From CAZBDV01 sp964490765 (lineage in GTDB: Bacteria > Cloacimonadota > Cloacimonadia > Cloacimonadales > JAJBBL01): a stretch of DNA of 64,000 nt. Positions 25,847 to 35,800 of this stretch are shown here, in pieces (within the stretch, counting starts at the first letter, position 1; each line of letters begins with the position of its first letter). Where the stretch lies: the NCBI GenBank assembly GCA_964490765.1, contig CAZBDV010000007.1, positions 1-64,000 on the forward strand. Direction: 5' to 3'. A model generated the notes under the pieces. It saw nothing but the letters and a program-made list of their open reading frames with translations. It was not told the DNA's origin and made no database searches. The position numbers were made by a program, and so were the translations under genes.

Positions 25847-25861
25847 TGGCAAGGATATTGC
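25847..25861 (+). promoter_or_regulatory. Candidate sigma-54 promoter of the pilus assembly operon
   Basis: TGGCAAGGATATTGC differs from TGGCAC-N5-TTGC only at the sixth base and keeps GG and GC at the right spacing. It lies 61 bp before the ATG at 25923. The associated activator half-sites are weaker and closer (74 bp) than at the pilin genes. Confidence 0.75.
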
Positions 25862-25922
25862 ATCATATGGAGAATAAAGAGAATCGAAACAGAGGTCAGA
25901 ACAGGAAACCCGGGAGGAGATA

Positions 25923-27074
25923 ATGGGAAAACTGAGCATAGTCCTGATAACCACGTTACTGATTGCTTTAACCTATTATGCAGTCAGCACGATCAGCGGA
26001 CATACTTCATCGACACAGCCTGACATCAATTCTCTCTCTTACCAGCGAGCCCGGAATATATCTAACAGTGTAGCGGAGAACATAATCAGGAAGATAATGT
26101 CCAGGGCCAACAACTGGGATTTTTTCGACCGTCCGGACGGCCTGATCAACGACCATCCACTGCACACTTATCAGGACTGGCCGGAGATGGAGGGGAGCTA
26201 CAGGCTGACCCGGCTGGAAAAGAGTGCCGATTCTTTCAGTCTCGTTGTTTCGGGTAAGTATTCCGACTATGAGTATGAGACTGAATATCGGTTAATGAGG
26301 CGGCAACCGGATAGTGTCATATTCGATTATGCCCTCTTCGCCCGGGACCGGATCGAGATCAATAAACTCTCCTATCTGGACAGTTACGATTCGAGCAGAG
26401 GTTTCTGGGAATCACCCGGGCAATCTAACAATCTCAATATAGGCACCGGTGGGGGTGAATATACAATCAGAAACGAAGGTAAGATCTTCGGTGATATACA
26501 TTACTGTGTGGAAAAGAACCTCTCCCCTCTCCCCGATCCCGGTGGGGGTAAACTGATCACTGTTCCAGCCAAAGGTAAGGGAATCTTAGAACTGACCTCC
26601 GGACGTTACAGGATCAGGGATACCCTGTCTATTTCAGGGGCACGTGGTCTTATCATAAATGGAAATGTCTCTCTATATATAGAAAATGATTTGATTGTAG
26701 AAGGTAATAAGGGTATAAGAATCACCGAAAACTCCTCGCTCGTCCTCTTCGTCTCCGGCTTTTTGAGAGTTGCCGGAGCGGGGTTCGTCAACGATAACCC
26801 GGCAGCAAGCAGCCTTATGATCTTCGGCACAGAGCAATGTCGTGAGATAAGCATTACCGGCTCGACTGACCGACAACTGGTAGGGGCTGTATATGCCCCG
26901 GAAGCGCTCATAACAGTCTCAGGACCAGGGATGGGATTATACGGTGCACTCGTAGGAAGAGAGATTCATCTCCAGAGCAATCCCTACAGCAAACTCCATT
27001 ATGATGAAGCTCTCGCCAGAATGAAGGACCTTAACTACAATCTCTATTATTATGCTGTGGGATGGGATAAATAA
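25923..27074 (+). CDS. PilX-like protein with beta-helix domain
   Basis: A 383-residue paralogue of the gene at 16.4 kb. It shows the same order of parts: MGKLSIVLITTLLIALTYYAV hydrophobic helix (given without its last residues), RARNISNSVAENIIRKIM, a DWPEMEGSYRLTRLEKS segment, FDYALFARDRIEINKLSYLDSY, a beta-helix (about 220-350), and the end GALVGREIHLQSNPYSKLHYDEAL. The paralogues share the DWPE-EG and NKLSY-DS blocks, so they arose by duplication. GGAGG lies 6 bp before the ATG. It heads the assembly operon, consistent with a pilus-tip or initiation role (inference). Confidence 0.7.
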   Translation: MGKLSIVLITTLLIALTYYAVSTISGHTSSTQPDINSLSYQRARNISNSVAENIIRKIMSRANNWDFFDRPDGLINDHPLHTYQDWPEMEGSYRLTRLEKSADSFSLVVSGKYSDYEYETEYRLMRRQPDSVIFDYALFARDRIEINKLSYLDSYDSSRGFWESPGQSNNLNIGTGGGEYTIRNEGKIFGDIHYCVEKNLSPLPDPGGGKLITVPAKGKGILELTSGRYRIRDTLSISGARGLIINGNVSLYIENDLIVEGNKGIRITENSSLVLFVSGFLRVAGAGFVNDNPAASSLMIFGTEQCREISITGSTDRQLVGAVYAPEALITVSGPGMGLYGALVGREIHLQSNPYSKLHYDEALARMKDLNYNLYYYAVGWDK

Positions 27075-27405
27075 TCATGGAACTTCTAACTCGTTATCAG
27101 CGTGATAATTCTACTTTCGAAAAAGCTAACTCTCGATGGGAGCGGATCTTTCAGAGAGAAAAAACAGAGGCTTCACTACCAGCGGTATCTGGCAGCCTTG
27201 GCTTTTCTATCTTACTATCTTTCAGTGAGTTAGAGCAACCAGGCAGAGCTGTGAGAGTGCAAAATATTCACTAAAGCGAGGATAAGAATATGATTATCAT
27301 AGATTTAGTTCTTGACATTTATCACGGTATGTTGCATAGAAGTCCAATGAATTTCAAATCAGAAAGTGAAGGGAGTGCAAATTTGAAAGAGCAAGGCGGG
27401 TTCAG
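27075..27405 (+). other. Intergenic region between the PilX-like gene and pilT
   Basis: A 331-bp gap. A 65-codon frame at 27077-27274 starts 3 bp after the previous stop but has no ribosome site and no recognisable family, so I do not call it. There is a TTGACA at about 27314 without a convincing -10 partner. No terminator is seen, so pilT and the following genes may be transcribed by readthrough from 25.8 kb. Confidence 0.5.
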
Positions 27406-28626
27406 ATGAATTTTTCGTTTTCGAAGAAGTTGAAGGAGATTCCCTTCTATGTTCAGGGAGTGGACCGAGTAGCGGAGATCAACCGGATTATTTCAGAGAA
27501 TCCGGACTATCGTCTTGAAGCGCAGAAGGTGGTAGATACCTTTCTGGGCAAGATGATCGATCTGGAAGCATCAGATATTGATTTTGGCGGGATGGGTGCT
27601 GACCGTATGGTCTGGATGCGCATCTTCAGCCGCAAATTTCCCTATACAGAGTTTTCCCATCTAGATCTGGACGATTCAGCAGCCCTGATCTGCTCCATAC
27701 TCTCGGAGAAGAAAGTAGATTCACTTATCCTTTCCCAGAATGCCGATTTTTCATATCAGTTAAAGCGTGACAATCTTCTTCATCGTTTTCGTGCCGATGC
27801 TTATATGGATCTTGACTATTTGGCCGTGAATTTCCGGCGGATCAATCCCCAGCCATTCTCGATGGAATCACTTGGCTTCCCGCCCCCCATCGTGAGGAAG
27901 CTCGACCTCGATTTCGAGAAGAAAGGTCTGATCCTGATCACCGGTATAACCGGATCCGGTAAGAGTACCACTCTCGATGCGATAATCAATATGAACAACA
28001 ATCACAACGAAGCACACTGCACCATCATCGGGAGCCCGATAGAGTATTTCCACAAATCGAATAAATGTATAGTCAGGCATCGCGAGGTTGGGCGAGATAC
28101 TCTCTCTTTCAAACAGGGGACTATCGAGTGCTTGCGTCAGGACCCCGACATAATTGTCATAGGTGAGATGCGTGATCCTGATACGATCATGACTGCCCTG
28201 GAGATCACCGATAGTGGTCATAGGGTATTCTCAACTCTGCATACAGCTTCTGCCTTGGAGAGTATTCATCGTATAGTAGCAGAGTGTCCGGTAGAGGAGC
28301 AGCAGCGGGTAAGGATGCGTCTGGCAGATGTTCTCAGCGTCGTAATCTCGCAGAAGCTCGTTCCCTCGATCGACGGGAAGCGAATCATGGCGAAAGAGAT
28401 CCTTAACGTTACTCCTAACGTAGCGGCAGCGATCATCAATAATAATATCAGCGAGATCTATCAGATGATCACCGAGGGAAAAGAATACGGAATGATAACC
28501 ATGGAGCAGGATCTGCTCCGTTTATATATGAATAAGGTAATAACCAGAAAGAATGCAATCGCGTATGCTAACAACAAAAAAAGGATAGTCGATCTTATTC
28601 AGTATTACAAGAATAAGATGGCATAA
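27406..28626 (+). CDS. pilT: Pilus retraction ATPase PilT
   Basis: The retraction motor of type IV pili. 406 residues: an N-terminal PAS-like region (about 30-150), Walker A TGITGSGKST (179-188), Walker B DIIVIGEMRD (248-257) with catalytic Glu 254, and His box SGHRVFSTLHTASA (270-283). The C-terminal GMITMEQDLLRLYMNKVIT is the PilT signature segment (read in parts as TMEQDLLRLY). The Asp box is atypical, reading IGSPIEYFH where PilT usually has IEDPIE. Unlike the receiver-fused paralogue at 17.8 kb, its Walker B and His boxes are intact, so it is probably the working retraction motor. Confidence 0.9.
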   Translation: MNFSFSKKLKEIPFYVQGVDRVAEINRIISENPDYRLEAQKVVDTFLGKMIDLEASDIDFGGMGADRMVWMRIFSRKFPYTEFSHLDLDDSAALICSILSEKKVDSLILSQNADFSYQLKRDNLLHRFRADAYMDLDYLAVNFRRINPQPFSMESLGFPPPIVRKLDLDFEKKGLILITGITGSGKSTTLDAIINMNNNHNEAHCTIIGSPIEYFHKSNKCIVRHREVGRDTLSFKQGTIECLRQDPDIIVIGEMRDPDTIMTALEITDSGHRVFSTLHTASALESIHRIVAECPVEEQQRVRMRLADVLSVVISQKLVPSIDGKRIMAKEILNVTPNVAAAIINNNISEIYQMITEGKEYGMITMEQDLLRLYMNKVITRKNAIAYANNKKRIVDLIQYYKNKMA

Positions 28627-28636
28627 GAGACTGAGT

Positions 28637-30397
28637 ATGGCAAAAGTAACAAGATCTTTTGGTTTGATGCAGGACGGTTCTGCGATCAAGATAGCCTACC
28701 TGGAAGCCGATAAGGAACTGGTAAGGATAGTTGATCTGCAGACGGTAAAGTTACCGGAGGTGGAGGTTCCTACGACACCTGACGGTATGTTTGATGAAGC
28801 CCTGAGCGATATGGATTTCGATTTCGATTTTGAAGGTGGCAGTGATGAGGGCCCCTCTTCAGGTGGAGATCAATCCGGATCGGATCAGGATTTTCAGATT
28901 CCCAAAGGTCCGGAACCAATAGCAGCCAAATCTGACGAACCCAATCTGGAGGCCATTGCGAGATCGATGAATTTCGAAGAAGGGAGAATCTCCCTCAATC
29001 TCGATATCTCCAATGTGACCTACAAGGAATTGAAGGTTCCCGAAAAGGCAAGCAAGAAGAAGATATATTCCGAGATCAAGAAATTATTCTTCGATGATGA
29101 ATCACCAGCGGTGATGACCTTCTCCTATCTTCGGCGTCATGACGACTCAATCGTCGGTATCAGCCATGAAGGGAAGATGGAGCTTCTGGAGAATCTGATC
29201 AATGTCAATCGTTCCATATCCAAGAAACAGTATCATTATTCCTATATCCAGCCGAATGAATTTGCTCTGATCAATGCCCTCCGTTTTAACTACAATGTGA
29301 GGCCAGATGATATTTCTGCCATAGTCTATATCGGGACAGATTCCAGCCGTATAACCCTGGTCAAGGGTTATGACCTGCTGACAGAATTACCGATCATCAA
29401 CGAAGGCTACAAGTCGAAAGATACTATCAAAACGATCTTTTCCCGTCTGATGCTGGAGAGCTCACACCTCAACCTGACCGTAGTGAATAACTATTTCTTA
29501 GCCGGCCAGGGGTTGAACGATTCCATGCTGGAATTCATCGCAGACCGACAACCGGAATCCAGGGTCGAGTATCTTCTGCCTCAGAAACTGATCGATATGG
29601 TCGATTATTCTGATAAGTATGATGAACCGATGCTCGCCGAGTATATTATACCGATTATGCTGGCTGTCACGGCTGCCCTGCCAAAAAATCCTGTCCTGAT
29701 CAGATCTAACTTCCTGCCGAGGCAGTTGAAAGAACAACAGAATCTCTTCTCGCTTAATCCGGCAGGTATTGCCATGCTGGGAGCAATTCTCATCGTTGCT
29801 CTGATTGGCCTGAATAATGTTCTCCGTCAGCAGACGGAAAATCGGAGGATTAAGCTGGAAATCGGGAGAACCGAATCTCAGATCCAGGTTAATCAGGCCA
29901 GGCTGGACACTCTGGAGGTTATCAGAGATGAAATTGCTGCTATCGAACAGAGTATATCCCGCTCTAACCTCCTGATCGGAGAGCGTAACCAGTGGCACTA
30001 TATAATGGAGCGGATCTCTAATTCATTCCATCGCAACAGGATAAGCTGGCTTACCACCCTGAGGAATGAGCGAGATGGTTTCCGGGTCATCGGTAATACA
30101 ACGAACCGGCTTCATATCATTGCTCTCTCGAAGCTCTTCCCCGAATCTGTTATAGAATACATCAACGAGAATCCGATAGAAGATAATACTGTCTGGTATT
30201 TCGAGATCTTTTTCAGATTCCCTGATCCTCTGGAGACCAAGCGTCTCGATCACCTGCGAGAATCGAGGATAACGAATATGAGCATGCCAAGCCGACATAA
30301 TCAGATCGTGGAACCGATAATCATTTCCAGCATTGAGAACACAGATAGATCCTATCTCTCAGATATTGAGGGAAATAACAATCCAGACGGGAGATAG
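28637..30397 (+). CDS. PilM-PilN fusion protein
   Basis: A 586-residue protein combining two pilus alignment proteins. Residues about 1-370 resemble the actin-like cytoplasmic PilM (GLMQDGSAIKIAYLEAD start; later VYIGTDSSRITLVKGYDLL and LAEYIIPIMLAVTAALP), interrupted by an acidic Gly/Ser-rich insert at about 45-105. A PilN part follows: NLFSLNPAGIAMLGAILIVALIGLNN (membrane helix near 380-400, in parts), a coiled coil (about 405-445) and a periplasmic ferredoxin-like domain ending DPLE. In most species pilM and pilN are separate genes. It is followed directly by the PilO-like gene. Confidence 0.75.
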   Translation: MAKVTRSFGLMQDGSAIKIAYLEADKELVRIVDLQTVKLPEVEVPTTPDGMFDEALSDMDFDFDFEGGSDEGPSSGGDQSGSDQDFQIPKGPEPIAAKSDEPNLEAIARSMNFEEGRISLNLDISNVTYKELKVPEKASKKKIYSEIKKLFFDDESPAVMTFSYLRRHDDSIVGISHEGKMELLENLINVNRSISKKQYHYSYIQPNEFALINALRFNYNVRPDDISAIVYIGTDSSRITLVKGYDLLTELPIINEGYKSKDTIKTIFSRLMLESSHLNLTVVNNYFLAGQGLNDSMLEFIADRQPESRVEYLLPQKLIDMVDYSDKYDEPMLAEYIIPIMLAVTAALPKNPVLIRSNFLPRQLKEQQNLFSLNPAGIAMLGAILIVALIGLNNVLRQQTENRRIKLEIGRTESQIQVNQARLDTLEVIRDEIAAIEQSISRSNLLIGERNQWHYIMERISNSFHRNRISWLTTLRNERDGFRVIGNTTNRLHIIALSKLFPESVIEYINENPIEDNTVWYFEIFFRFPDPLETKRLDHLRESRITNMSMPSRHNQIVEPIIISSIENTDRSYLSDIEGNNNPDGR

Positions 30398-30401
30398 AAA
30401 G

Positions 30402-31313
30402 ATGGGAGAATATAAATTAACATTCCTCTATAAACGAGGACTCGATCACAAGACACGGAACGTGATAGTATTGTTTGTTATTCTCGTATTGATAGTCGTT
30501 ATCGCAATACTGATAGGTAACAAGATGAAGGCGAACCGGGAAGAGTTGCTGGCTCATAATGCCGAACTTCAGCTTGAACTCTCTAACATCATGGCAGAAC
30601 TGGCAACCGAAGAATCACTGCGAGAACAGCTTGCAGAACTGAAAGAGGAGCAGTTCCTTTCGGATAAACTGATGCCCGATTACAATAATACGACCATAAC
30701 ACTCTCATACATATTCGACATTTTTCAGAAATACAGCACCAATTTCCACTTCAATTACCGGCTGGTTAACACCGGTGAAGTGGAAGGGGACGAAGATGTT
30801 CACTTTATCCGTTATAATATGACCGGCCAGGCTTATATCAACCTGCTCTACGTATTTCTGGACCAGCTGGAACGACAGCCCGCCTTCTACACGATAGAGA
30901 CGATAGAACTCGGGACGCAACCACCCGAAGAGAGAGGCAAGGTGAGTTTCAATATCGATTTCAAGGCTTACTATGCGAACGATGGGGCGGTTCCCCATGA
31001 AGACGTTGCCCTTAAGAATCTCCGGGAAAGAAGGCTGGTATATAATATCTTCTATCCCAGAATCCATCAACCTATGGATAGTGAAGAGCTCAGAGAAAAG
31101 CTCGATATCTCCGAAATCATGGTTGTGGGCATGACCCAGGAACGTATATTTATTAGAAACCGTCGAACCGGGAATATCCAGGTTATGTATCCCGGAGACG
31201 AGATCAGATATGGTAGTTTAATAGAGATTGATTGGATAAATCAAGAAGTTGTATTCCGTATAAGTCCTACCGGGCTGGCTGAAGAGATCCGTCTTCAGAT
31301 AGAGGCTCAATAA
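30402..31313 (+). CDS. PilO-like protein with C-terminal PilP-like extension
   Basis: A 303-residue inner-membrane protein with a short cytoplasmic tail, one membrane helix (about 23-44), a coiled coil (about 45-90) and a periplasmic PilO-type domain (about 95-205: TITLSYIFDIFQKY, FYTIETIEL). The last about 85 residues (ISEIMVVGMTQERIFIRNRRTG ... PGDEIRYGSL, in parts) look like the PilP/GspC homology region that contacts the secretin. This suggests a PilO-PilP fusion. The ATG at 30402 is chosen because GGGAGATAG lies just upstream and it begins 5 bp after the PilM-PilN stop. Confidence 0.7.
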   Translation: MGEYKLTFLYKRGLDHKTRNVIVLFVILVLIVVIAILIGNKMKANREELLAHNAELQLELSNIMAELATEESLREQLAELKEEQFLSDKLMPDYNNTTITLSYIFDIFQKYSTNFHFNYRLVNTGEVEGDEDVHFIRYNMTGQAYINLLYVFLDQLERQPAFYTIETIELGTQPPEERGKVSFNIDFKAYYANDGAVPHEDVALKNLRERRLVYNIFYPRIHQPMDSEELREKLDISEIMVVGMTQERIFIRNRRTGNIQVMYPGDEIRYGSLIEIDWINQEVVFRISPTGLAEEIRLQIEAQ

Positions 31314-31337
31314 CAATTAAACAAGGAGTATCCATTG

Positions 31338-31418
31338 ATGAAAACCAGAAAAAGGAGAACTGAGAAGAATGACCCTGTTGGGATTCATCAGTGGAATAAA
31401 CATGGGAGTTCTTTATAA
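31338..31418 (+). CDS. Possible 26-residue small ORF coupled to the secretin gene
   Basis: A short basic frame (MKTRKRRTEKNDPVGIHQWN then six residues) preceded by AAGGAG at a 10-bp spacing. Its TAA stop overlaps the ATG of the secretin gene. It could couple translation or be chance; there is no family match. Confidence 0.25.
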   Translation: MKTRKRRTEKNDPVGIHQWNKHGSSL

Positions 31419-32599
31419 TGAGAAGTAAATTAATTTATTCAACACTAGTAGCACTCATGCTCTGTATCGCTACTTGTGGCTTGTATGCCGCACCACAAGG
31501 CGAAAAGGATTTGATCAGCCTGTCGGAAAATGTTCGTTTCCCCGATGCAGTCAGGATATTCGACACTCTGTATCGCCAGCACGAAAACAAGGTTCTTCTC
31601 GATATGTCAGATTTTGATGCCCCTATAGGGATCAATCTCGACCGTATTCACTGGAAAGCCGCGTTTTACAGTATACTGAGGAATAATGAACTTTTGGTTC
31701 AGGAACGGGAAAACGCCTATGTAATCCGGAAAGAGAGTGACCTGAAAGCTCCCGATGATAAAGAGGTTGAGTATCTGGATGATATCCTGATCGAAGCTAC
31801 ATTCTTCGAAGCTGATTTTCATACTGTCAGAGAACTCGGAATAGACTGGAGTACCTTTGTCGGTGGCCGGGTCAGGATCAATGCCGATCTGGTCAGCACG
31901 AACCAGCTGGCTGAAGACCTGTTAACGGTCGATCTGGGAAATAGAGGTTTTGATATCGGCTCTACTTCGATTGATGTCAATACCCTCTTCAAATCACTGG
32001 CTGCAACTGACAATGGACATGTGATCTCCACACCCCAGGTTACAGTTACCTCCGGTGAAACTGGAAGTGTCCAGGATGGTGTTGACTATACTATCCTGCT
32101 TGCCGGTATTACTACTACCGGAGTAGAAGTCGAACAGGCCAGAGAAGTCGAGGTTCAATCAGGAACAATCGTCAGGGTTACTCCGACCGTCATCCTCGAT
32201 GAAGAGGGAGAAAAGGCGATCAAGATGGATATCAGGGTCGAACGCAGCACGGCACAACCCAATCCGACAGGATATTCCAAAGCTACAGCAGAAGTAAACA
32301 GCCATAAGACTCTCTACAGCGGTGAGGAGACTATTATTGGTGGCCTGACAACGACCGGCACGCGGCATCTTCGTAAGGGGATACCCTTCCTGAAGGATCT
32401 ACCGTGGTGGGTATTCGGGATCAGGTATTTTACCGGATATAATCGTCAGGAAGTCCAGAACAAAGAGCTTATTATCCTGCTAAAAGCTACTATCCTGCCC
32501 TCGATTCACGAACGAAGGTTCAGGCATCAGGATGTATCAGAAGAGATAGAGATCCAGAGACAGAGACAACCGGAACTGGCTCCAAAGCTCTTACCGTAA
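31418..32599 (+). CDS. pilQ: Short secretin (PilQ-like outer-membrane channel)
   Basis: A 393-residue secretin forming the outer-membrane exit pore. It has a signal peptide (about 1-25, ending GLYA), one STN/N0-like domain (about 30-105), a linker (YLDDILIEATFFEAD) and a secretin domain (about 110-375). The C-terminal signature is GLTTTGTRHLRKGIPFLKDLP followed by KELIILLKATILP (first block shortened here). It is much shorter than PilQ of proteobacteria, lacking AMIN domains and having at most one N domain. GGAG lies 9 bp before the ATG. It is last in the assembly operon. Confidence 0.85.
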   Translation: MRSKLIYSTLVALMLCIATCGLYAAPQGEKDLISLSENVRFPDAVRIFDTLYRQHENKVLLDMSDFDAPIGINLDRIHWKAAFYSILRNNELLVQERENAYVIRKESDLKAPDDKEVEYLDDILIEATFFEADFHTVRELGIDWSTFVGGRVRINADLVSTNQLAEDLLTVDLGNRGFDIGSTSIDVNTLFKSLAATDNGHVISTPQVTVTSGETGSVQDGVDYTILLAGITTTGVEVEQAREVEVQSGTIVRVTPTVILDEEGEKAIKMDIRVERSTAQPNPTGYSKATAEVNSHKTLYSGEETIIGGLTTTGTRHLRKGIPFLKDLPWWVFGIRYFTGYNRQEVQNKELIILLKATILPSIHERRFRHQDVSEEIEIQRQRQPELAPKLLP

Positions 32600-32649
32600 A
32601 CTGTCCTTTGTGATTGCTCTGAATGTTGAGATATAATAATTACCTGGTT

Positions 32650-32671
32650 ATCTCCGCACAGCAGCGGAGAA
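32650..32671 (+). other. Stem-loop downstream of the secretin gene
   Basis: TCTCCGC/GCGGAGA with loop ACAGCA, flanked by GGTTA and TAACC that extend it imperfectly. There is no T run, so it is probably not the terminator itself, which lies 50 bp farther on. Confidence 0.4.
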
Positions 32672-32721
32672 CATAACCTGCGTAGATCTCATTAACAGAG
32701 TAAGAGAATAGAATTAGACAG

Positions 32722-32759
32722 AACATCGCAACAGCTTAAAGTTGTTGCGATGTTTTTTT
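32722..32759 (+). terminator. Rho-independent terminator of the pilus assembly operon
   Basis: Stem ACATCGCAAC/GTTGCGATGT with an internal AGCTTAAAGTT loop followed by seven T, 120 bp after the secretin stop. Confidence 0.88.
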
Positions 32760-32866
32760 GTTTGTAATTTGGGTAAGGATTGATTGGGATCCTTTGAAAT
32801 GAAGAAAGGGTAAGTCTGTCTCTCTGATCGTGTATTTCCAGTAGAATCGATATTGGAATAGGATCT

Positions 32867-35800
32867 CTAACTCTTAAGCATGCTGTTGATAGCTCTGATC
32901 AAGTTGCTGATAGTATAGGGTTTCTCTATGGCGCTGTCGAAACCGTAATCTGCATATTCGGCTATTACCGGGTCATTGGAATAACCGCTGGAAACAATCG
33001 CCTTGATATCCGGATCTATCTCTTTCAATTTTGTAATGGTCTCCTTACCACCCATACCCTGAATAATGATCAGATCGAGAATCAGAAAAGATATTTCTTC
33101 TCCGATAGCTTTAGCCTTCTGAAAAATATCGAGAGTCTCTTCTCCATTCTGGGTTGCTATAACCTGGAAACCGAGTGACTCGAGCATATTACCAAGAGTC
33201 ATTCTGATCTCCAGATCGTCATCCATCAGAATAACCTTCCCCTCTCCTTTAAACGACAGTTCGATCTTCTCTTTACTCTCCGGCACATATTCCCCGCGGG
33301 CAACCGGAATGAACATCGTAAATAGTGAACCCTCCCCCGGTTTTGAAGCGGCGAGCAAATAACCATCATGCCTTGTCATTATATTGAAACTGATAGAGAG
33401 GCCGAGGCCGCTACCTTCCTGTTTCGTCGTATAGAACGGATCAAATATCTGTTCCAGTTGTTCTGCTGCTATTCCTTCACCGGTATCAGCGATCTCCATT
33501 CTTATATATTCTCCAGCTCTCAGTGGCAAATCAGACTTCTCCCCTATTTCGATATTATCGGCATTAACCGTCAAATCACCACCATCCGGCATGGCCTGAA
33601 GAGCATTAATAACCAGATTGTTAATAACCTGGCATATCTGGTTTTCGTCGACTTCGACTGCTTTAAGATCATCAGATATATTCAAATGACAATTAACCTT
33701 TGAACCCTTGGCAGCAAAGAGAACGGTATCCTCTATCGTCTTCTCGAGTTTGATGATCTTCTTGATCGGATCGCCACCCCTGGAGAAGGTCAATAACTGC
33801 CGTGAGAGATCCTTTGCCCTGAAACAAGCCTTCTCTGCTGTATAGAGCCGCCCTGTCAGACTCTCGAATCCACGCTCTCTCCTCAGTTTTCTGATTACCA
33901 TAGAGATATTTCCCATTATGGCAGTGAGGATGTTGTTAAAATCGTGGGCTATTCCTCCAGCCAGAGCTCCTACTGTCTCCAGTTTCTGTATCTTGATCAA
34001 TTCCTGCTCGATCCTCTGTTTCTGAGTAACATCACTGAAGGCTACCACTACTCCGATTATGATCCCGTTCTGATTGTATATCGGAGCTCCACTGTTAGAG
34101 ACGAACAACCGTTTTCCTGTCCTTGTAACAAGTATGGAATAATGGTCATATGTAACTATCTTTCCGGAATCCAGGACTAACCGGACAGGATCATTGCACT
34201 CCTCTTCAGTTTTCGGATTCACGATCCGATAGACCTGAGAGAATTGTCTTCCCAGGGCTTCTTCCTTCTTCCAGCCGGTAAGGTCTTCTGCAACACTATT
34301 CATCAAGATTATTCTTCCTGAAATATCGGTACTGATAACACCATCTCCGATTGACTTGAGAGTAACCGATAAGAGTTCTTTCTCTTTATGAAGAGCTAAT
34401 TCTGCCTTCAGTCGTTCCTCTTCGACTCTCTTCTCCTGGGTAACGTCCCGGCCACAACCGACTATTCCAATCATCTCCCCATTCTCATCCCAGAACGGTG
34501 CCTTATGAACATCAAAAAAGGTGAACTGGCCATGAACGAAGCCCGATTCAAGGTAACGGCCCGGCTCACGTTTCTCGATCGTCATCCTGTCAGAATCGAC
34601 AATATCGTCTGCAAAGGTAAACCACTGTTTGTTGTCGCTGCGTGAATCCCTCTCACGCTGATAGAAAAACTCGTCACTCTGACCGATCGGCTCTTCAGGA
34701 TTTTCTGTATTCAGAAGTTTCTCGCAGGTAGCTTTGTTGGCAAAGATATACTTGCGGTCCAGATCCTTAGCCCAGATGAGATCGGGAACGTTGTCACACA
34801 TCAGCCTCACCATAGTATAGAGCTCCCTGTACTTCTTTTCACTGCTTCGTAAAGCCTCTTCCAGCATCTTCTCATATCGGACGTCATAACCGACGATAAT
34901 AGTCCCGAGAATATCACCGGCATCATCCTTAACCTCTGCAGAAGAGAGATTGAATGGTATGATCTCGCCATTCTTCTTGCGAAGATAGTAATCGTGCTGT
35001 TTTACATCCTCAAGATCATTCTGCCCGGATAGCAACTGCTGGGCCAGATCCTTATCTATCAGGATGCTTTCGAAAGGTTTGTTGATAATCTCCGGCCAGT
35101 CAAAACCAAGTATATCCTGAGTAAATTGGTTGATCCTGATTATCTTCCCCTCACTATCGAGAAAAAAGAGAAGCTCTTTCATATTGGCTATGATCTCATT
35201 GGCTGCGATCTGGGGAGTAATGACCAGAAATTTGTATCTTACTATGGCATAGCTGAAACCGATTACCCAGAGAAACGAAGTAACATGGATCAGGGAAGGA
35301 AAATCTACAGGCTGGATAATCGGAAGTAAATAACTGTTCAGGAATATCCCGGCAAAATATAGAGTTAGAGTGGCCATTATGATCTGCGATTGCTTCTTCT
35401 CCTTCCTGACTTGCGTTTTGAAGCTCCAGTTGATCAGCAGATAGAAACTGATTCCAATTGAGAGAACCAGGTAGATCATGAAAGAGAGATACCAGATGGA
35501 TTCTATATCCGGTTTGAAGACCCACTGCTCATCTATATAGACATACTCATTCGTCAGAAGATTGCCCAGAATCGATTGAATAAAGAAAAGAATTCCTGCC
35601 AGAAAAAATGCCAGCTTCGTTATACTCTTAAAAAGCAGACTCTGTGCCCTGTTCAGATCGAAGAAGAAATTTACCAGTAAAGCCGGGAAAAATATCCATC
35701 CGAATGAGGCTACAGTCTCCCAGAACACGACAATCTGCTTATCTGTCGATGCATGTATGAACATAAATCCGAAAGACCAGATTACCAGGCTCAGACAGAG

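Larger units (their letters stand above)
25465..25922 (+). other. Intergenic region before the pilus assembly operon
   Basis: A 458-bp gap. After the pilin 3 terminator there is a possible stem-loop at 25635-25680 (outer AACCTC/GAGGTT, inner AGTCGG/CCGACT), single TGTCA and TGACA half-sites 32 bp apart at 25736 and 25768, and a near-perfect sigma-54 promoter at 25847-25861. No gene is supported. Confidence 0.6.

Noticed and set aside
27077..27274. A 65-codon frame right after the PilX-like gene
   Set aside because: It has no ribosome site, no recognisable family and unlike composition; left as intergenic.
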